Positions 36,518 through 46,359 are shown, counted from the stretch's first letter. The stretch: DNA of 64,000 nucleotides from Roseiarcus sp963835955 (GCA_963835955.1 CAWIHZ010000005.1:434001-498000), one strand, 5' to 3'. Made by a program: numbers and translations. The notes: generated from the letters alone by a model not told the origin.

Positions 36518-39500
36518 ATGATCTCCCGCTTCTTCATTGACCGCCCGGTTCTCGCCAATGTTCTGGCGCTGTTTTTCGTCGTCATCGGGCTGGTCGCGCT
36601 CGTCAACCTGCCGACCGCGCAATATCCGAACGTCGTGCCCCCGACCGTGCAGGTCACGACGCGCTATCCGGGCGCGAGCGCTTCGACGCTGGTCAACACC
36701 GTCGCGCTGCCGATCGAGCAGAACGTCAACGGCGTCGAGAACATGCTCTACATGCAGTCGACGAGCGCCAGCGACGGCACCTACAATCTCACCGTCACTT
36801 TCGCGATCGGGACCAACGCCGACCAGGACGAAATCCTGGTGCAGAACCGCGTTTCCGCCGCCCTCTCCTCCCTGCCAGCGGAAGTGCAGATCCAGGGCGT
36901 TACGACCAAGAAGCAATCGACGTCGATCCTCGAATTCGTCGCGCTGAGGTCGCCCGACAGCCGCTTCGACAGCCTGTTCCTTGCGAACTACGCGGTCATC
37001 AACGTCCAGAACGAACTCGAGCAACTCAAGGGCGTCGGCGACGTATCGGTTCTCGGCGCCGGCCAGTACGCCATGCGGGTCTGGCTGGACCCGAACCTGA
37101 TGCAGGCGCGCGGCCTCACCCCGCAGGATGTCATCGGCGTCATCCGGCAGCAGAGCCAGGAGGTCGCGGCCGGCCAGATCGGCGCGCCGCCCGCGGTGAA
37201 GGGGCAGGACTTCCAGTACACGCTGAACCTCAACGGGCGCCTCAACGACGCGCCCGATTTCGAGAACATCGTCGTCAAGGTCGAGCCCGGCGCCGGCGGG
37301 CGGATCACGCGGGTCCGCGACGTCGGGCGGGTCGAGCTCGGCGCCCAGACCTACAGCGTATCGTTCAATCTCGACGGCCGGCCCGCGGCCGGCATCGCCG
37401 TCTCCCTGCTGCCCGAGGCCAACGCGGTCGCCGTCTCCAACGAGGTCCACGACAAAATGGAGGAGCTCAAGAAGAGCTTCCCCGAGGGGCTCGAATATAT
37501 CGTCCCCTACGACACGACGAAATTCGTCAAGGCCGCGATCAGGGAAGTCTATGTGACGCTGATCGAAGCCGGCCTGCTGGTGCTGATCGTCATTCTCGTC
37601 TTTCTCCAGGACTGGCGGGCGATGCTGGTCCCGGCGACGACCGTGCCGGTGACCATCATCGGCGCTTTTGCCGCCATGGCGGCTCTCGGCTTTTCAATCA
37701 ATCTTCCGACGCTATTCGCCATCGTGCTGGTGATCGGAATCGTAGTCGACGACGCGATCGTGATCGTCGAGGGCGTCTCGCGCCATGTCGAGGCCGGCAT
37801 GCCCGGACGCGAGGCGGCGATAAAAGCGATGGAGGAGCTGACCGGACCGGTCATCGGCATCACGCTGGTGCTGCTGTCGGTCTTCCTGCCTGCGGCGTTT
37901 TTGCCCGGCCTGACCGGGCAGCTCTATCGCCAGTTCGCCCTCGTCATCGCGGCGACCGCGCTCATCAGCGCGATCAACGCGATGACGCTCAAGCCGACCC
38001 AGTCGGCGCTATGGCTGCGGCCGCCGAAGCCGCCCGGGCAGCGCAATTTTTTCTCCCGCGGCTTCAACAGGGTCTATGACGCGGCGGAGCACGGTTACGT
38101 CCGGCTGATGAGCGGCATGACGAAGCGCGCCCTTCTCATGGTCGGCCTGGCGCTCGTCCTCGTCGCCTTCGCGATCTGGTCGCTGACCCGGGTGCCGACC
38201 GGATTCCTGCCGACCGAGGATCAGGGCTACATGATCGTCGTCGTCCAGCTGCCGGACGGGGCCTCGAAGGAACGCACCGACGCGGTGCTGGCCAAGGTCC
38301 ACGACCTGGCGGCGAAAGTCCCCGGCGTCGAGCATGTGGTGACGGTGAGCGGCATCTCGATCCTCGACAATCGGGCCAGCCTCGCCAATGCCGGCGTCGC
38401 CTTTGTCGTGCTGAAGGAATGGGACGCGCGACTCAAGCAGAAGGGACAGGATCAGGAGTCGATCCAGCGGCGCATTAACGGGGCCTTGCAGTCGATCCCC
38501 GAAGCCTTTTCCTTCGCCGTGCTGCCGCCGCCGATCCAGGGCGTCGGCAATGTCGGCGGCTTCACGATGCAGGTCGAGATCCGCAACGGCGATTTCGACT
38601 ATGATCTGCTGCAAAGCCTCGCCAACACCGTGGTCGCGGACGGCAACGCCCAATCCGGCCTCCAGCGGCTGGCCACGACCTTCCGCGCCGGCGCGCCGCA
38701 ATTCTCGGTCGTGGTCGACAGGACCAAGGCCGAGGCGCTCGGGATCACCGTCGGCCAGGTGTTCTCGGCGCTATCCGGCTATGTCGGCTCGAATTATGTG
38801 ACCCAGTTCAACAAGTTCGGCCATGTCTTCCAGATCTACACCCAGGCGGAAGCGGACAAGCGCGCCTCGGTCGACGACATCCGCAATCTCAAGGTCAGGG
38901 CCGGCGACGGATCCATGACGCCGATCGGCACGGTCGTGGACGTGCATCAGGTGACAGGGCCGCCGCTGATCAGCCTTTACAATCTCTACCCCACCGCGAC
39001 CGTCGTCGGCTCGCCGGCGCCCGGGTTCTCTTCGGGCCAGGCGCTCGAGATCATGGACCAGGTCGGCGCTCAGGCGCTCCCGAAAGGGACCGGCTTCGAC
39101 TGGACCGCGATGTCCTTCCAGGAAAAGGCGGTCGGCAACCAGACTTATTACATTTTCGGCTTCGCGATCCTGCTCGTCTATCTGGTGCTCGCTGGACAGT
39201 ACGAGAGCTGGATCCTGCCCTTCGCAGTGATCCTCGCGGTGCCGCTGGCGTTGCTCGGAACGGTCGCCGGCCTCAACTTCGAAGGCTCGGACAACAACCT
39301 TTACACCCAGATCGGCATCATCCTGCTGATCGCGCTCGGCAGCAAGAACGGCATCCTTATCGTTGAATACGCCCGCCAGCAGCGGGCGCTCGGGCGCGAC
39401 GTCGTCCACGCGGCGGTGGAGGCGGCGCGGCTGCGCTTCCGCCCGATCATCATGACCTCCTTCGCCTTCATTCTCGGCGTGCTGCCGCTCGTCCTGGCCT

Positions 39501-39703
39501 CAGGCGCAGGCGCCGCGGCGCGACGCTCGATCGGCATCGCGGTGTTCAGCGGCATGATCGCCTCGACCTGTCTCGTCGTGGTGTTCGTTCCCTCATTCTA
39601 TGTCGTGATGCAGAAGATCGAGGAACGCCGCCAGCGCCGCGCCGCGGCGCCCGCGGCCAGGCCGGCGGGCGTCGGGGATCCGGCGCCGGAACGGCCCGTC
39701 TAG
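36518..39703 (+). CDS. RND multidrug efflux transporter, HAE1 family (AcrB-like)
   Basis: The 1061-residue inner-membrane pump starts MISRFFIDRPVLANVLALFFV and has two periplasmic porter regions (PTVQVTTRYPGASASTLVNTV) and about twelve membrane helices. TM4 carries the proton-relay pair in VVDDAIVIVE, and the second half has GSKNGILIVEYARQ. Length matches AcrB/MexB. It exports hydrophobic compounds using proton motive force together with the adaptor encoded just upstream. Confidence 0.95.
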   Translation: MISRFFIDRPVLANVLALFFVVIGLVALVNLPTAQYPNVVPPTVQVTTRYPGASASTLVNTVALPIEQNVNGVENMLYMQSTSASDGTYNLTVTFAIGTNADQDEILVQNRVSAALSSLPAEVQIQGVTTKKQSTSILEFVALRSPDSRFDSLFLANYAVINVQNELEQLKGVGDVSVLGAGQYAMRVWLDPNLMQARGLTPQDVIGVIRQQSQEVAAGQIGAPPAVKGQDFQYTLNLNGRLNDAPDFENIVVKVEPGAGGRITRVRDVGRVELGAQTYSVSFNLDGRPAAGIAVSLLPEANAVAVSNEVHDKMEELKKSFPEGLEYIVPYDTTKFVKAAIREVYVTLIEAGLLVLIVILVFLQDWRAMLVPATTVPVTIIGAFAAMAALGFSINLPTLFAIVLVIGIVVDDAIVIVEGVSRHVEAGMPGREAAIKAMEELTGPVIGITLVLLSVFLPAAFLPGLTGQLYRQFALVIAATALISAINAMTLKPTQSALWLRPPKPPGQRNFFSRGFNRVYDAAEHGYVRLMSGMTKRALLMVGLALVLVAFAIWSLTRVPTGFLPTEDQGYMIVVVQLPDGASKERTDAVLAKVHDLAAKVPGVEHVVTVSGISILDNRASLANAGVAFVVLKEWDARLKQKGQDQESIQRRINGALQSIPEAFSFAVLPPPIQGVGNVGGFTMQVEIRNGDFDYDLLQSLANTVVADGNAQSGLQRLATTFRAGAPQFSVVVDRTKAEALGITVGQVFSALSGYVGSNYVTQFNKFGHVFQIYTQAEADKRASVDDIRNLKVRAGDGSMTPIGTVVDVHQVTGPPLISLYNLYPTATVVGSPAPGFSSGQALEIMDQVGAQALPKGTGFDWTAMSFQEKAVGNQTYYIFGFAILLVYLVLAGQYESWILPFAVILAVPLALLGTVAGLNFEGSDNNLYTQIGIILLIALGSKNGILIVEYARQQRALGRDVVHAAVEAARLRFRPIIMTSFAFILGVLPLVLASGAGAAARRSIGIAVFSGMIASTCLVVVFVPSFYVVMQKIEERRQRRAAAPAARPAGVGDPAPERPV

Positions 39704-39827
39704 ATCTAGAGCATGATACGATTTCGTTGAGTTGCGTCAGGCTCCAGAATCTCTGAAGACGCGGGATTTTCTCGCATCCCGCACTCAATCGCGCGCGTCG
39801 CGGGCGAGGCCGTTCCCGCAGCGCCGC

Positions 39828-40049
39828 TCACTCGTCCTCGTCGCCGGGCTCCGGCGCCGCGCTCTCGCCGGGGATGGCGTAGCCGCCCGTAAACCAGCGG
39901 TGCAGATCGACGTCGGCGCAGCGAGGCGAGCAGAACGGGTCATAGCGCTCATCGCGCGGCTTGCCGCAGATCGGGCAGGAGCGATCTTTTCCCTTCCGCG
40001 CCTTCCGGCTCTTCGGCGCCCTTGGGGGCGTGTTGTCGTTGGCGTTCAT
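39828..40049 (-). CDS. yacG: DNA gyrase inhibitor YacG, zinc-binding
   Basis: The 73-residue protein contains a four-cysteine zinc site, CPICGKPRDERYDPFCSPRC, followed by ADVDLHRWFTGGYAIPGE, the full YacG pattern. The acidic tail EPGDEDE is typical. The start overlaps the stop of maf (ATGA), giving the operon infA-maf-yacG. Confidence 0.93.
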   Translation of the reverse strand: MNANDNTPPRAPKSRKARKGKDRSCPICGKPRDERYDPFCSPRCADVDLHRWFTGGYAIPGESAAPEPGDEDE

Positions 40050-40744
40050 CGGAGGAGGTTTCCGACCCATTGCCGGTGCGGATAGTAGCCTTCGGCCGCG
40101 AGCAGGCCCGCGGTTTCGGCGAGCGGAAGGCCGACGACATTGGTGTAGGACCCGACGAGCCTGACCACAAAGACGCCCGCCAGGCCCTGGATCGCGTAGC
40201 CGCCGGCCTTGCCGCGCCATTCGCCGCTGCCGAGATAGGCCTCGATCTCCTCGCGCGACAGCCGCTTGAACCGCAGCCGCGTCTCGACCAAGCGGCGCCG
40301 CAGCGCGTCGCCCGGCGTCGCCAGCGCAAGGCCGGTATAGACGCGATGGGCGCGCCCCGACAGCAGGCGCAGGCAGGCGTCCGCCTCGTCGTGGATTTCG
40401 CATTTCGGCAGCATCCTCCGTCCGACGCACACGACCGTGTCGGCCGCGAGCGTAAGGTAAGGCCCGGGGCTGGGCAGTTTCAGCGCCAGCGCCGCCGAGG
40501 CGCGCGCCTTCTCCGTCGCCAGCCTCTGCGCCAGCGCGCGAGGAGATTCGCCGCGCCGCGGCGTCTCGTCGACCTCCGACGGCAGCACCTCGTCGGGCTC
40601 GACGCCAATCTGGCCCAAAAGCGCGAGCCGGCGCGGCGAACCGGACGCCAGGACCAGACGCGGACGAGGCAGCGAAGGGGTCACGTCAGAGCCGCCGGCA
40701 TGGGCCGTCCCGGGCCGATCCTGATGCGAATCGGCAGTCCTCAT
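40046..40744 (-). CDS. maf: Maf-family nucleotide pyrophosphatase
   Basis: Maf proteins hydrolyse non-canonical or modified NTPs. The protein shows LVLASGSPRRLALLGQIGV at the N-terminus, SEVDET, LAADTVVCVGRRML with the catalytic Asp and GGYAIQGLAGVFV near the end. The ATG at 40744 overlaps the infA stop (ATGA) and gives 232 residues; a GTG at 40684 (start VTPSLPRPRLVLASGS) would give 212, closer to the usual length. I kept the coupled start. Confidence 0.9.
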   Translation of the reverse strand: MRTADSHQDRPGTAHAGGSDVTPSLPRPRLVLASGSPRRLALLGQIGVEPDEVLPSEVDETPRRGESPRALAQRLATEKARASAALALKLPSPGPYLTLAADTVVCVGRRMLPKCEIHDEADACLRLLSGRAHRVYTGLALATPGDALRRRLVETRLRFKRLSREEIEAYLGSGEWRGKAGGYAIQGLAGVFVVRLVGSYTNVVGLPLAETAGLLAAEGYYPHRQWVGNLLR

Positions 40745-40959
40745 TTGAATCGATATGTGATCCGGCCTTTGGTGAGGTCGTAGGGAGTCATCTCGACCAG
40801 GACCTTGTCGCCCGCCAGCACGCGGATGCGGTTCTTGCGCATCTTGCCGGCGGTGTGAGCGATGATCTCGTGGTCGTTCTCGAGTTTAACCCGAAACGTC
40901 GCGTTGGGCAGCAATTCGACCACGAATCCGGGAAATTCAAGCAATTCTTCTTTCGACAT
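40741..40959 (-). CDS. infA: Translation initiation factor IF-1
   Basis: This 72-residue OB-fold protein reads MSKEELLEFPGFVVELLPNA and continues with FRVKLENDHEIIAHTAGKMRKNRIRV, nearly invariant in the family. It begins the infA-maf-yacG operon, common in Hyphomicrobiales. It is essential for translation initiation at the 30S subunit. Confidence 0.97.
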   Translation of the reverse strand: MSKEELLEFPGFVVELLPNATFRVKLENDHEIIAHTAGKMRKNRIRVLAGDKVLVEMTPYDLTKGRITYRFK

Positions 40960-41331
40960 AGGGCTCCTTGTATTCGCCGCATCCCGGAATGCAAGCGCGG
41001 GCCGGATCTGAGCCGTCCGCGGGACCACGCCGCCGGCCGCCGGAAGCGACCGCGCTAGCTAGCCCATATCAGCACGAAAGGGAAAGCCGACCCAATGCGC
41101 CATGGCCCAGCCCGTCGCGCCGTCGCCTCGCCGAACGGTCCGAGCGAACGGGCGTTCTCAGCCATCGGCACGAAATCGCGCGCGCCCGCCAGCACGAAGG
41201 TTTTCCTCATGCGCGGCGCGACCGGCGCAAGCCCGACGATTGCCTTCCCAACGCGAAAAGCGCTTACTGATTCAAGTGCGACGCGGATGGCGTCCGTCGC
41301 GTTCAGCGGTGCGTCAGCCGGGGAGGCGAAA
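40960..41331. other. Intergenic region, no gene seen
   Basis: This 372-bp gap separates divergent infA and the small membrane protein gene. Several overlapping frames are open because of GC bias, but none has a ribosome binding site or a recognisable motif. Promoters for both sides must lie here; I could not place them. Confidence 0.5.
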
Positions 41332-41673
41332 ATGACGGTCTCGGGAGTGCAGGCCATATTTCTGGTCGGATGCTTGGGTGGCGTCCTGGCCGAGATCGCG
41401 CGATGGTACGAGCTGAGAACGTCGGTCGGCTTTCCGGCGTACGCCCGCGAATGGAAATATTGGCTGGCGACGCTTTTCATGATTCTGGCGGGCGGCGCGC
41501 TTGCCATCGCTTATGGAGTCGATTCGAAAAACGCCATTCTTGTCGCCAATATCGGCGTGTCGGCGCCATTGATCATCAAGGGGTTGGCTGCGGCCGCGCC
41601 AAGTTCGACCGGCAGGGGCTTTGCTCCTCGTGCGTTCCGACCGTCCCTACAAGCGTTTCTGGCTGGCAGGTAG
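41332..41673 (+). CDS. Small hypothetical membrane protein
   Basis: This 113-residue protein has about three hydrophobic segments: VQAIFLVGCLGGVLAEIA, YWLATLFMILAGGALAIAYG and AILVANIGVSAPLIIKGLAA. The ATG at 41332 follows GGGGAGGCG. I do not recognise a family. It is followed 27 bp later by a metallopeptidase-like gene in the same direction, so they probably form a two-gene unit. The two are less GC-rich than the housekeeping genes around them. Confidence 0.6.
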   Translation: MTVSGVQAIFLVGCLGGVLAEIARWYELRTSVGFPAYAREWKYWLATLFMILAGGALAIAYGVDSKNAILVANIGVSAPLIIKGLAAAAPSSTGRGFAPRAFRPSLQAFLAGR

Positions 41674-41700
41674 CCGGCGCTTCACGGAGCCGGCAAGACC

Positions 41701-42795
41701 GTGCTGAAGAGGCCAAGTCTTCTCGACCGAATTGTGCGCAAGGCAAACGCAAACGATTCGGCGCAGGTGTTCCTGGAAAAGAAATATTTGCGAATTTTGA
41801 ACCGCCGCTACGGTGTGAAGCCCGATGCGGTCAGCCAGGACATGATTGCGAACTTCGCCCGCGGCAATTCCTTGTTGCAAATGCAAGAAAGACTTTCCGA
41901 AGCGGTTGGGTCCCTGCCGGGCAAACCGTTTATTTTCAACGGGTACTGGCGTGAATTGTTGGTTCAATCCCTGGAGGCGCTGCCTAAGGAGACGGGACTG
42001 CACGATGCGAGCATTTTCATCGGCGAAGCGCCGGACCCGATCTTCAACGCGGAAGTTCAAGATTATGGCAAGCAACGGTATTTGATCCTTGTCCAGTCGG
42101 GGCTGGAGCTGTTTCTCTATCGGATTGCCTGCGTCATCGTCGCTTCGATGCGACTGAGAATCGGCGCGCTGGGTTCCGGGCAGATTGTCCTGGAGCCGGA
42201 ACTCGACATGGACGCCGCGCGCTCGATCGTCATGAGAAACATCGAGGGCGTGTTTCGCGGGATGCATGAGTGGCCGATCGCTCTGAAATCGGAGACGACG
42301 CTCGCGCTTGCCGCAAACTACGCCTATGCGCTGCAACAATTCGTCGTCGCGCATGAGCTCGGTCATATCCTGCAATCGGTGCGACCGTTTTCCGATAGAT
42401 CGAAAGGCGAAAGAAGGCCGCCGCTGAAAGTTCGACCAGAACTGAAGGATGACTGGAATCAGGAGATCGTGGCGGATGGATTCGCCGCGACGATTTGCCA
42501 TGAGCTGATCGCGACGGTGACATCGAGGGGTGCCATGACGCTCGACCTGGCCGAAAACGTACTGTTCGAGGCGCCCTACATCCTTTTCGTCTTGATGGAG
42601 GCCCTGGATAAAGTCGCCGCATCGAAACGGCTCCGGCGCTGGGAGACTCATCCGCCCGCCGACATGCGGCGATCGAAGCTGTTGAGCGTTCAAATCGCCC
42701 AGGGTTTGCACAAGGATTTCCAGGACATGGCGGAGGATCGATCGCAGCACATGCGTCGTCTTGCCGGTCTCGCTCCGACCATCGATCGGGCGTAG
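41701..42795 (+). CDS. Putative HExxH metallopeptidase
   Basis: This 364-residue protein (GTG start) has the zinc motif VVAHELGHIL at residues 215-224 and, about 35 residues on, NQEIVADGFAA with the ExxxD arrangement of gluzincin peptidases (Glu255, Asp259). A later THPPADMRRSKLL motif resembles substrate-side segments seen in related predicted peptidases. No signal peptide is apparent. The upstream small membrane protein may anchor, sense or be its target. No family name can be assigned with confidence; a regulated-proteolysis or defence role is speculation. Confidence 0.65.
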   Translation: MLKRPSLLDRIVRKANANDSAQVFLEKKYLRILNRRYGVKPDAVSQDMIANFARGNSLLQMQERLSEAVGSLPGKPFIFNGYWRELLVQSLEALPKETGLHDASIFIGEAPDPIFNAEVQDYGKQRYLILVQSGLELFLYRIACVIVASMRLRIGALGSGQIVLEPELDMDAARSIVMRNIEGVFRGMHEWPIALKSETTLALAANYAYALQQFVVAHELGHILQSVRPFSDRSKGERRPPLKVRPELKDDWNQEIVADGFAATICHELIATVTSRGAMTLDLAENVLFEAPYILFVLMEALDKVAASKRLRRWETHPPADMRRSKLLSVQIAQGLHKDFQDMAEDRSQHMRRLAGLAPTIDRA

Positions 42796-42832
42796 GGCGC
42801 GAACGGGGTTTGCCGGCCGGGCTTCCGGCCGG

Positions 42833-43642
42833 TCACCCCATCGCCCGGTCCAGCTCGCGATAACGTCTGACCGCCAGCGGAATCGAGGCGAGATAGGCGA
42901 GGGTGAGGGCGACGAGGGTCGGCATCGGGAAAATGAAGACAAGCAGCAGCACGGCGGCGACGCCGACGAGCAAGACGGAGACATATTCGCGCGGCACCCG
43001 GCCGAACGACTTGCCGGAGAAGTGCGGCACGCGGCTCGCCATCAATAGCGCCACCGCGACGACATAGAGGCTTTCGATGACGGCGAACCGAGGCGTGGCC
43101 GCGCTGAGATCAAAGGCGAGGCGAAGGTAGACCGGCAGAAGTCCGACGATCGCGCCTGCCGGCGCCGGCATGCCGACGAAGAAATTCTTGCGCCAAGCCG
43201 GCTGGTCGGGATCCTCGAGCATGACGTTGAAGCGCGCCAGCCGCAGGGCGCAGGCCATCGCGAACAGCAGCGCCGCGACCCAGCCGAAGCTCTTGACCGC
43301 GTGAAGATCGGTCACGAACAGGACGAACGCCGGCGCGACGCCGAAATCGACGAAATCGGCCAGCGAATCGAGTTCGGCGCCGAAGCGGGACGTGCCCTTG
43401 AGCGCCCGCGCGATCCGGCCGTCGAGACCGTCGAGGACAGCCGCGCCGACGATTGCGCTGACCGCCCAGTCGATCGACCCTTCCATCGCCAGCCGGATGG
43501 CGGTCATCCCGAGGCAGAGCGCGACCAGGGTCACGATGTTGGGCAGAAGAAGCCTCAACCGCACCGGCCGGAAGCCCGCCTTCCGCGGCGGCGCGGCGGC
43601 GTCCGTGAGCGGCGCGGGGGGCGGTGAGGCGGCGTCGTTCAA
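42833..43642 (-). CDS. pssA: CDP-diacylglycerol-serine O-phosphatidyltransferase
   Basis: The 269-residue membrane enzyme makes phosphatidylserine. It carries the CDP-alcohol phosphotransferase motif DGLDGRIARALKGTSRFG followed by AELDSLAD and about seven to eight membrane segments. It follows psd by 3 bp on the same strand, the usual alphaproteobacterial psd-pssA operon for phosphatidylethanolamine. Confidence 0.95.
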   Translation of the reverse strand: MNDAASPPPAPLTDAAAPPRKAGFRPVRLRLLLPNIVTLVALCLGMTAIRLAMEGSIDWAVSAIVGAAVLDGLDGRIARALKGTSRFGAELDSLADFVDFGVAPAFVLFVTDLHAVKSFGWVAALLFAMACALRLARFNVMLEDPDQPAWRKNFFVGMPAPAGAIVGLLPVYLRLAFDLSAATPRFAVIESLYVVAVALLMASRVPHFSGKSFGRVPREYVSVLLVGVAAVLLLVFIFPMPTLVALTLAYLASIPLAVRRYRELDRAMG

Positions 43643-43645
43643 GCG

Positions 43646-44344
43646 TCAGCTCCGCTGAAAGCGGCGGAGATGCGCGCCGGTTGCGAACTCGGCGATCACG
43701 GTCTCGCCGGCGACGGCGCGCGATTCGACGCCGACGACGATTTGGGCTTCGCGAGGCAGATAGACGTCGACGCGCGAGCCGAATCGGATCAGCCCGATGC
43801 GCTCGCCCGCGCCGACATGGGCCCCCTCGTGGGTGAAGCAGACGATCCGCCTCGCGACGAGCCCGGCGATCTGGACCACGCCGAAACTGCCCGATCCCGC
43901 ATCGATGACGATACTGTTGCGCTCGTTGTCCTCGCTCGCCTTGTCGAGATCGGCGCTGAGAAAGGCGCCGGGGTGATAGGCGATCCGCGCCACTTGCCCT
44001 TCGACCGGAGCGCGGTTCACGTGGCAATCGAAGACCGACATGAAGATCGACACCCGCTGCATCGGCGCCATGCCGAATCCGAGCTCCGGCGGCGGCGCGG
44101 CGAAGCCGGCGAAACTGACGGTCCCGTCGGCGGGCGCGACGACGAGATCGCCACGCAGCGGCGTGACCCGCGCAGGATCGCGAAAGAAGTACGCGCACCA
44201 CAATGTCGCGACAAGGCCGATCCAGCCGAGCGGCGACCACATCCACCAGAGGATCAGAGTCGCGGCGATGAACCCGCCCAGGAACAGATAGCCCTCGGGA
44301 TGGATCGGCGCGAGCTGACGGCGAAGCGAACTGGCGACGCTCAT
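43646..44344 (-). CDS. psd: Phosphatidylserine decarboxylase
   Basis: The 232-residue proenzyme converts phosphatidylserine to phosphatidylethanolamine. After two N-terminal hydrophobic segments it has VVAPADGTVSF, FMSVFDCHVNRAPVEG and the self-cleavage site RFGSRVDVYLP, where the Ser becomes the pyruvoyl group. The short length fits the type found in alphaproteobacteria. It is paired with pssA. Confidence 0.95.
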   Translation of the reverse strand: MSVASSLRRQLAPIHPEGYLFLGGFIAATLILWWMWSPLGWIGLVATLWCAYFFRDPARVTPLRGDLVVAPADGTVSFAGFAAPPPELGFGMAPMQRVSIFMSVFDCHVNRAPVEGQVARIAYHPGAFLSADLDKASEDNERNSIVIDAGSGSFGVVQIAGLVARRIVCFTHEGAHVGAGERIGLIRFGSRVDVYLPREAQIVVGVESRAVAGETVIAEFATGAHLRRFQRS

Positions 44345-44400
44345 GATTGCGATTCTCGATCAAAGGAAGAACGCACTCTTGGCGCAAAACGCGCCCGATG

Positions 44401-46359
44401 TCACGGCGCCGGCAGCGCCGCCGCGACGCCGGGAAGGCCGGAATCGTCCTCCTCGCCGCCCCGCCGCAGGGTGACCCGGCCCGCGTCGACGATTTCGCCG
44501 GCCCGGCGCAGCGTCTCCTCGGCCGCGTCGACCTCGCGTTGACGATTCCATAGCGCCGCGTAGATCCCGCCGCGCGCCAGCAGCGCCTCGTGGGCGCCGC
44601 GTTCGGCGATGACGCCCTGGTCGAGCACTAGAATTTCGTCGGCGTTGACGACGGTCGACAGGCGGTGGGCGATGACGAGAGTGGTGCGCCCGCGCGAGAC
44701 CCGTTCCAGCGCCGACTGGATCTCGCGCTCGGTGAAGCTGTCGAGCGCCGACGTCGCCTCGTCGAGCACCAGAATGGGCGGCGCCTTGAGCATCGTGCGC
44801 GCGATCGCGACCCGCTGCTTCTCCCCGCCCGAGAGTTTGAGCCCGCGCTCGCCGACCTGCGCGGCGTAGCCCTGGGGCAGGGATTCGATGAAGGCGTCGA
44901 TCTGCGCGTTCACCGCCGCCGCCCTGACGTCGGCGTCGTTGGCGCCGTCCCGACCGTAACGGATGTTGTAGACGATCGAGTCGTTGAAGAGCACCGTATC
45001 CTGCGGCACCATGCCGATGGCCGCGCGGAGCGAACTCTGGGTGACCGCCTTGATGTCCTGCCCGTCGATCAGTATGCGCCCCGACGTCGGTTCGTAGAAC
45101 CGGAACAGCAGCCGCGAGATCGTCGATTTGCCCGCGCCCGACGGCCCGACAATGGCGATCGTGTGGCCCGCCGGAGCGTCGAAGGAGACGCCGCGCAGGA
45201 TCGGCCGCTCGGCGTCATAGGCGAATTCGACATTCTCGAACCGGACCGCGCCCTCCGTCACTTTCAGCGCCGCCGCGCCGGGGACGTCCTCAATCTCGGG
45301 ATTTTGCCCGAGGATTGCGAACATCGCTTCGATGTCGACGATCGCCTGCTTGACTTCGCGATAGACCATCCCCATGAAATTTAGCGGCTGGTAGAGTTGC
45401 AGCATGATCAGGTTGATGAGCACAAAATCGCCGACCGTCTTCTTGCCGCTCCTGACTTCCGCCACGCACATGACCAGCACGACGACGAGACCGATGGTGA
45501 AAATGATCGCCTGGCCCGCATTGAGCACCGCCAGCGAAACGTAAGTGCGCACGCTCATGCGCTCATAGCGCGCCATCGCCTTGTCATAACGCGCGGCTTC
45601 GCGCTGTTCGGCGCCGAAATACTTCACCGTCTCGAAATTGAGCAGACTGTCGATCGCCTTGGTGTTGGCGTCGGTGTCGCTCTCGTTCATCGAGCGTCGA
45701 ATGCCGATGCGCCAATTGGTGGCGACGGTCGTATAGGTGAGATAGGCGACGACCGTCGCACTGATCGCCGCGACATAACGCCAGTCGAACGAGATCAGCA
45801 TCACGCCGACGATCAGCGCGAACTCGACGATGGTTGGAACGGCGACCAGCATCGAGGTGCGGATGATCGTTTCAATGGCGTTGCGGCCGCGCTCGAGGAC
45901 CCGAGTCAGTCCTCCGGTCTTGCGCTCGAGATGAAAACGCAACGACAGACGGTGCAGGTGCTCGAAGACTTCGATCGCCAGCCGCCGGACCGCATTCATC
46001 GCCACCGCGGCGAACAGAGCGTCGCGGCTTTGCTGCGTCAGCGCCATCACGATGCGCAACGCTCCATAGATGACGGTCAGCGAGGCCACGCCGACCAGGA
46101 TATGGGGGAGGGGGACGGCGTCGAGCTTCAGTTTTCCCGACAGCGCGTCCGTCGCCCACTTGTAGGAATAGGGAATGGCGACCGTAATCAGCTTCGAGAG
46201 CAGCATGAGCGCGACCGCGAGGAAAACGCGCAGCTTGAGATCGATCCGGTCTCTCGGCCAGATGTAGGGCCACAGAAGCTGAACGGTTCCCGTCAGCGTG
46301 GCGGGTCTGCCGGCGTTGGCGCGCGCAGCGACGAATGTCGACGTTTTTTGATGTTGCAT
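44401..46359 (-). CDS. Atm1-like ABC exporter (heavy-metal/glutathione-conjugate type)
   Basis: This half-transporter fuses a six-helix membrane domain to an ATPase. The membrane domain has FLAVALMLLSKLITVAIPYSYKW at its start (shown in parts) and NFETVKYFGAEQREAARYD, characteristic of the Atm1/HMT1 group. The ATPase has Walker A GPSGAGKST, signature LSGGEKQRVAIA, Walker B ILVLDEATSALD and the switch His in IAHRLST. I chose the ATG at 46359 (MQHQKTSTF); a TTG 39 bp earlier lacks support. It likely exports glutathione-linked metal or polysulfide species. Confidence 0.92.
   Translation of the reverse strand: MQHQKTSTFVAARANAGRPATLTGTVQLLWPYIWPRDRIDLKLRVFLAVALMLLSKLITVAIPYSYKWATDALSGKLKLDAVPLPHILVGVASLTVIYGALRIVMALTQQSRDALFAAVAMNAVRRLAIEVFEHLHRLSLRFHLERKTGGLTRVLERGRNAIETIIRTSMLVAVPTIVEFALIVGVMLISFDWRYVAAISATVVAYLTYTTVATNWRIGIRRSMNESDTDANTKAIDSLLNFETVKYFGAEQREAARYDKAMARYERMSVRTYVSLAVLNAGQAIIFTIGLVVVLVMCVAEVRSGKKTVGDFVLINLIMLQLYQPLNFMGMVYREVKQAIVDIEAMFAILGQNPEIEDVPGAAALKVTEGAVRFENVEFAYDAERPILRGVSFDAPAGHTIAIVGPSGAGKSTISRLLFRFYEPTSGRILIDGQDIKAVTQSSLRAAIGMVPQDTVLFNDSIVYNIRYGRDGANDADVRAAAVNAQIDAFIESLPQGYAAQVGERGLKLSGGEKQRVAIARTMLKAPPILVLDEATSALDSFTEREIQSALERVSRGRTTLVIAHRLSTVVNADEILVLDQGVIAERGAHEALLARGGIYAALWNRQREVDAAEETLRRAGEIVDAGRVTLRRGGEEDDSGLPGVAAALPAP

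Noticed and set aside
39710..39735. TCTAGAGCATGATACGATTT after the RND pump gene
   Set aside because: It resembles a common rhizobial intergenic sequence, but only the first part is present and no partner inverted copy is visible, so I do not list it as an element.
41055..41507. Minus-strand frame of 150 codons upstream of infA
   Set aside because: It overlaps the small membrane protein gene, which has a better start and clear membrane segments; composition is that of a shadow frame.
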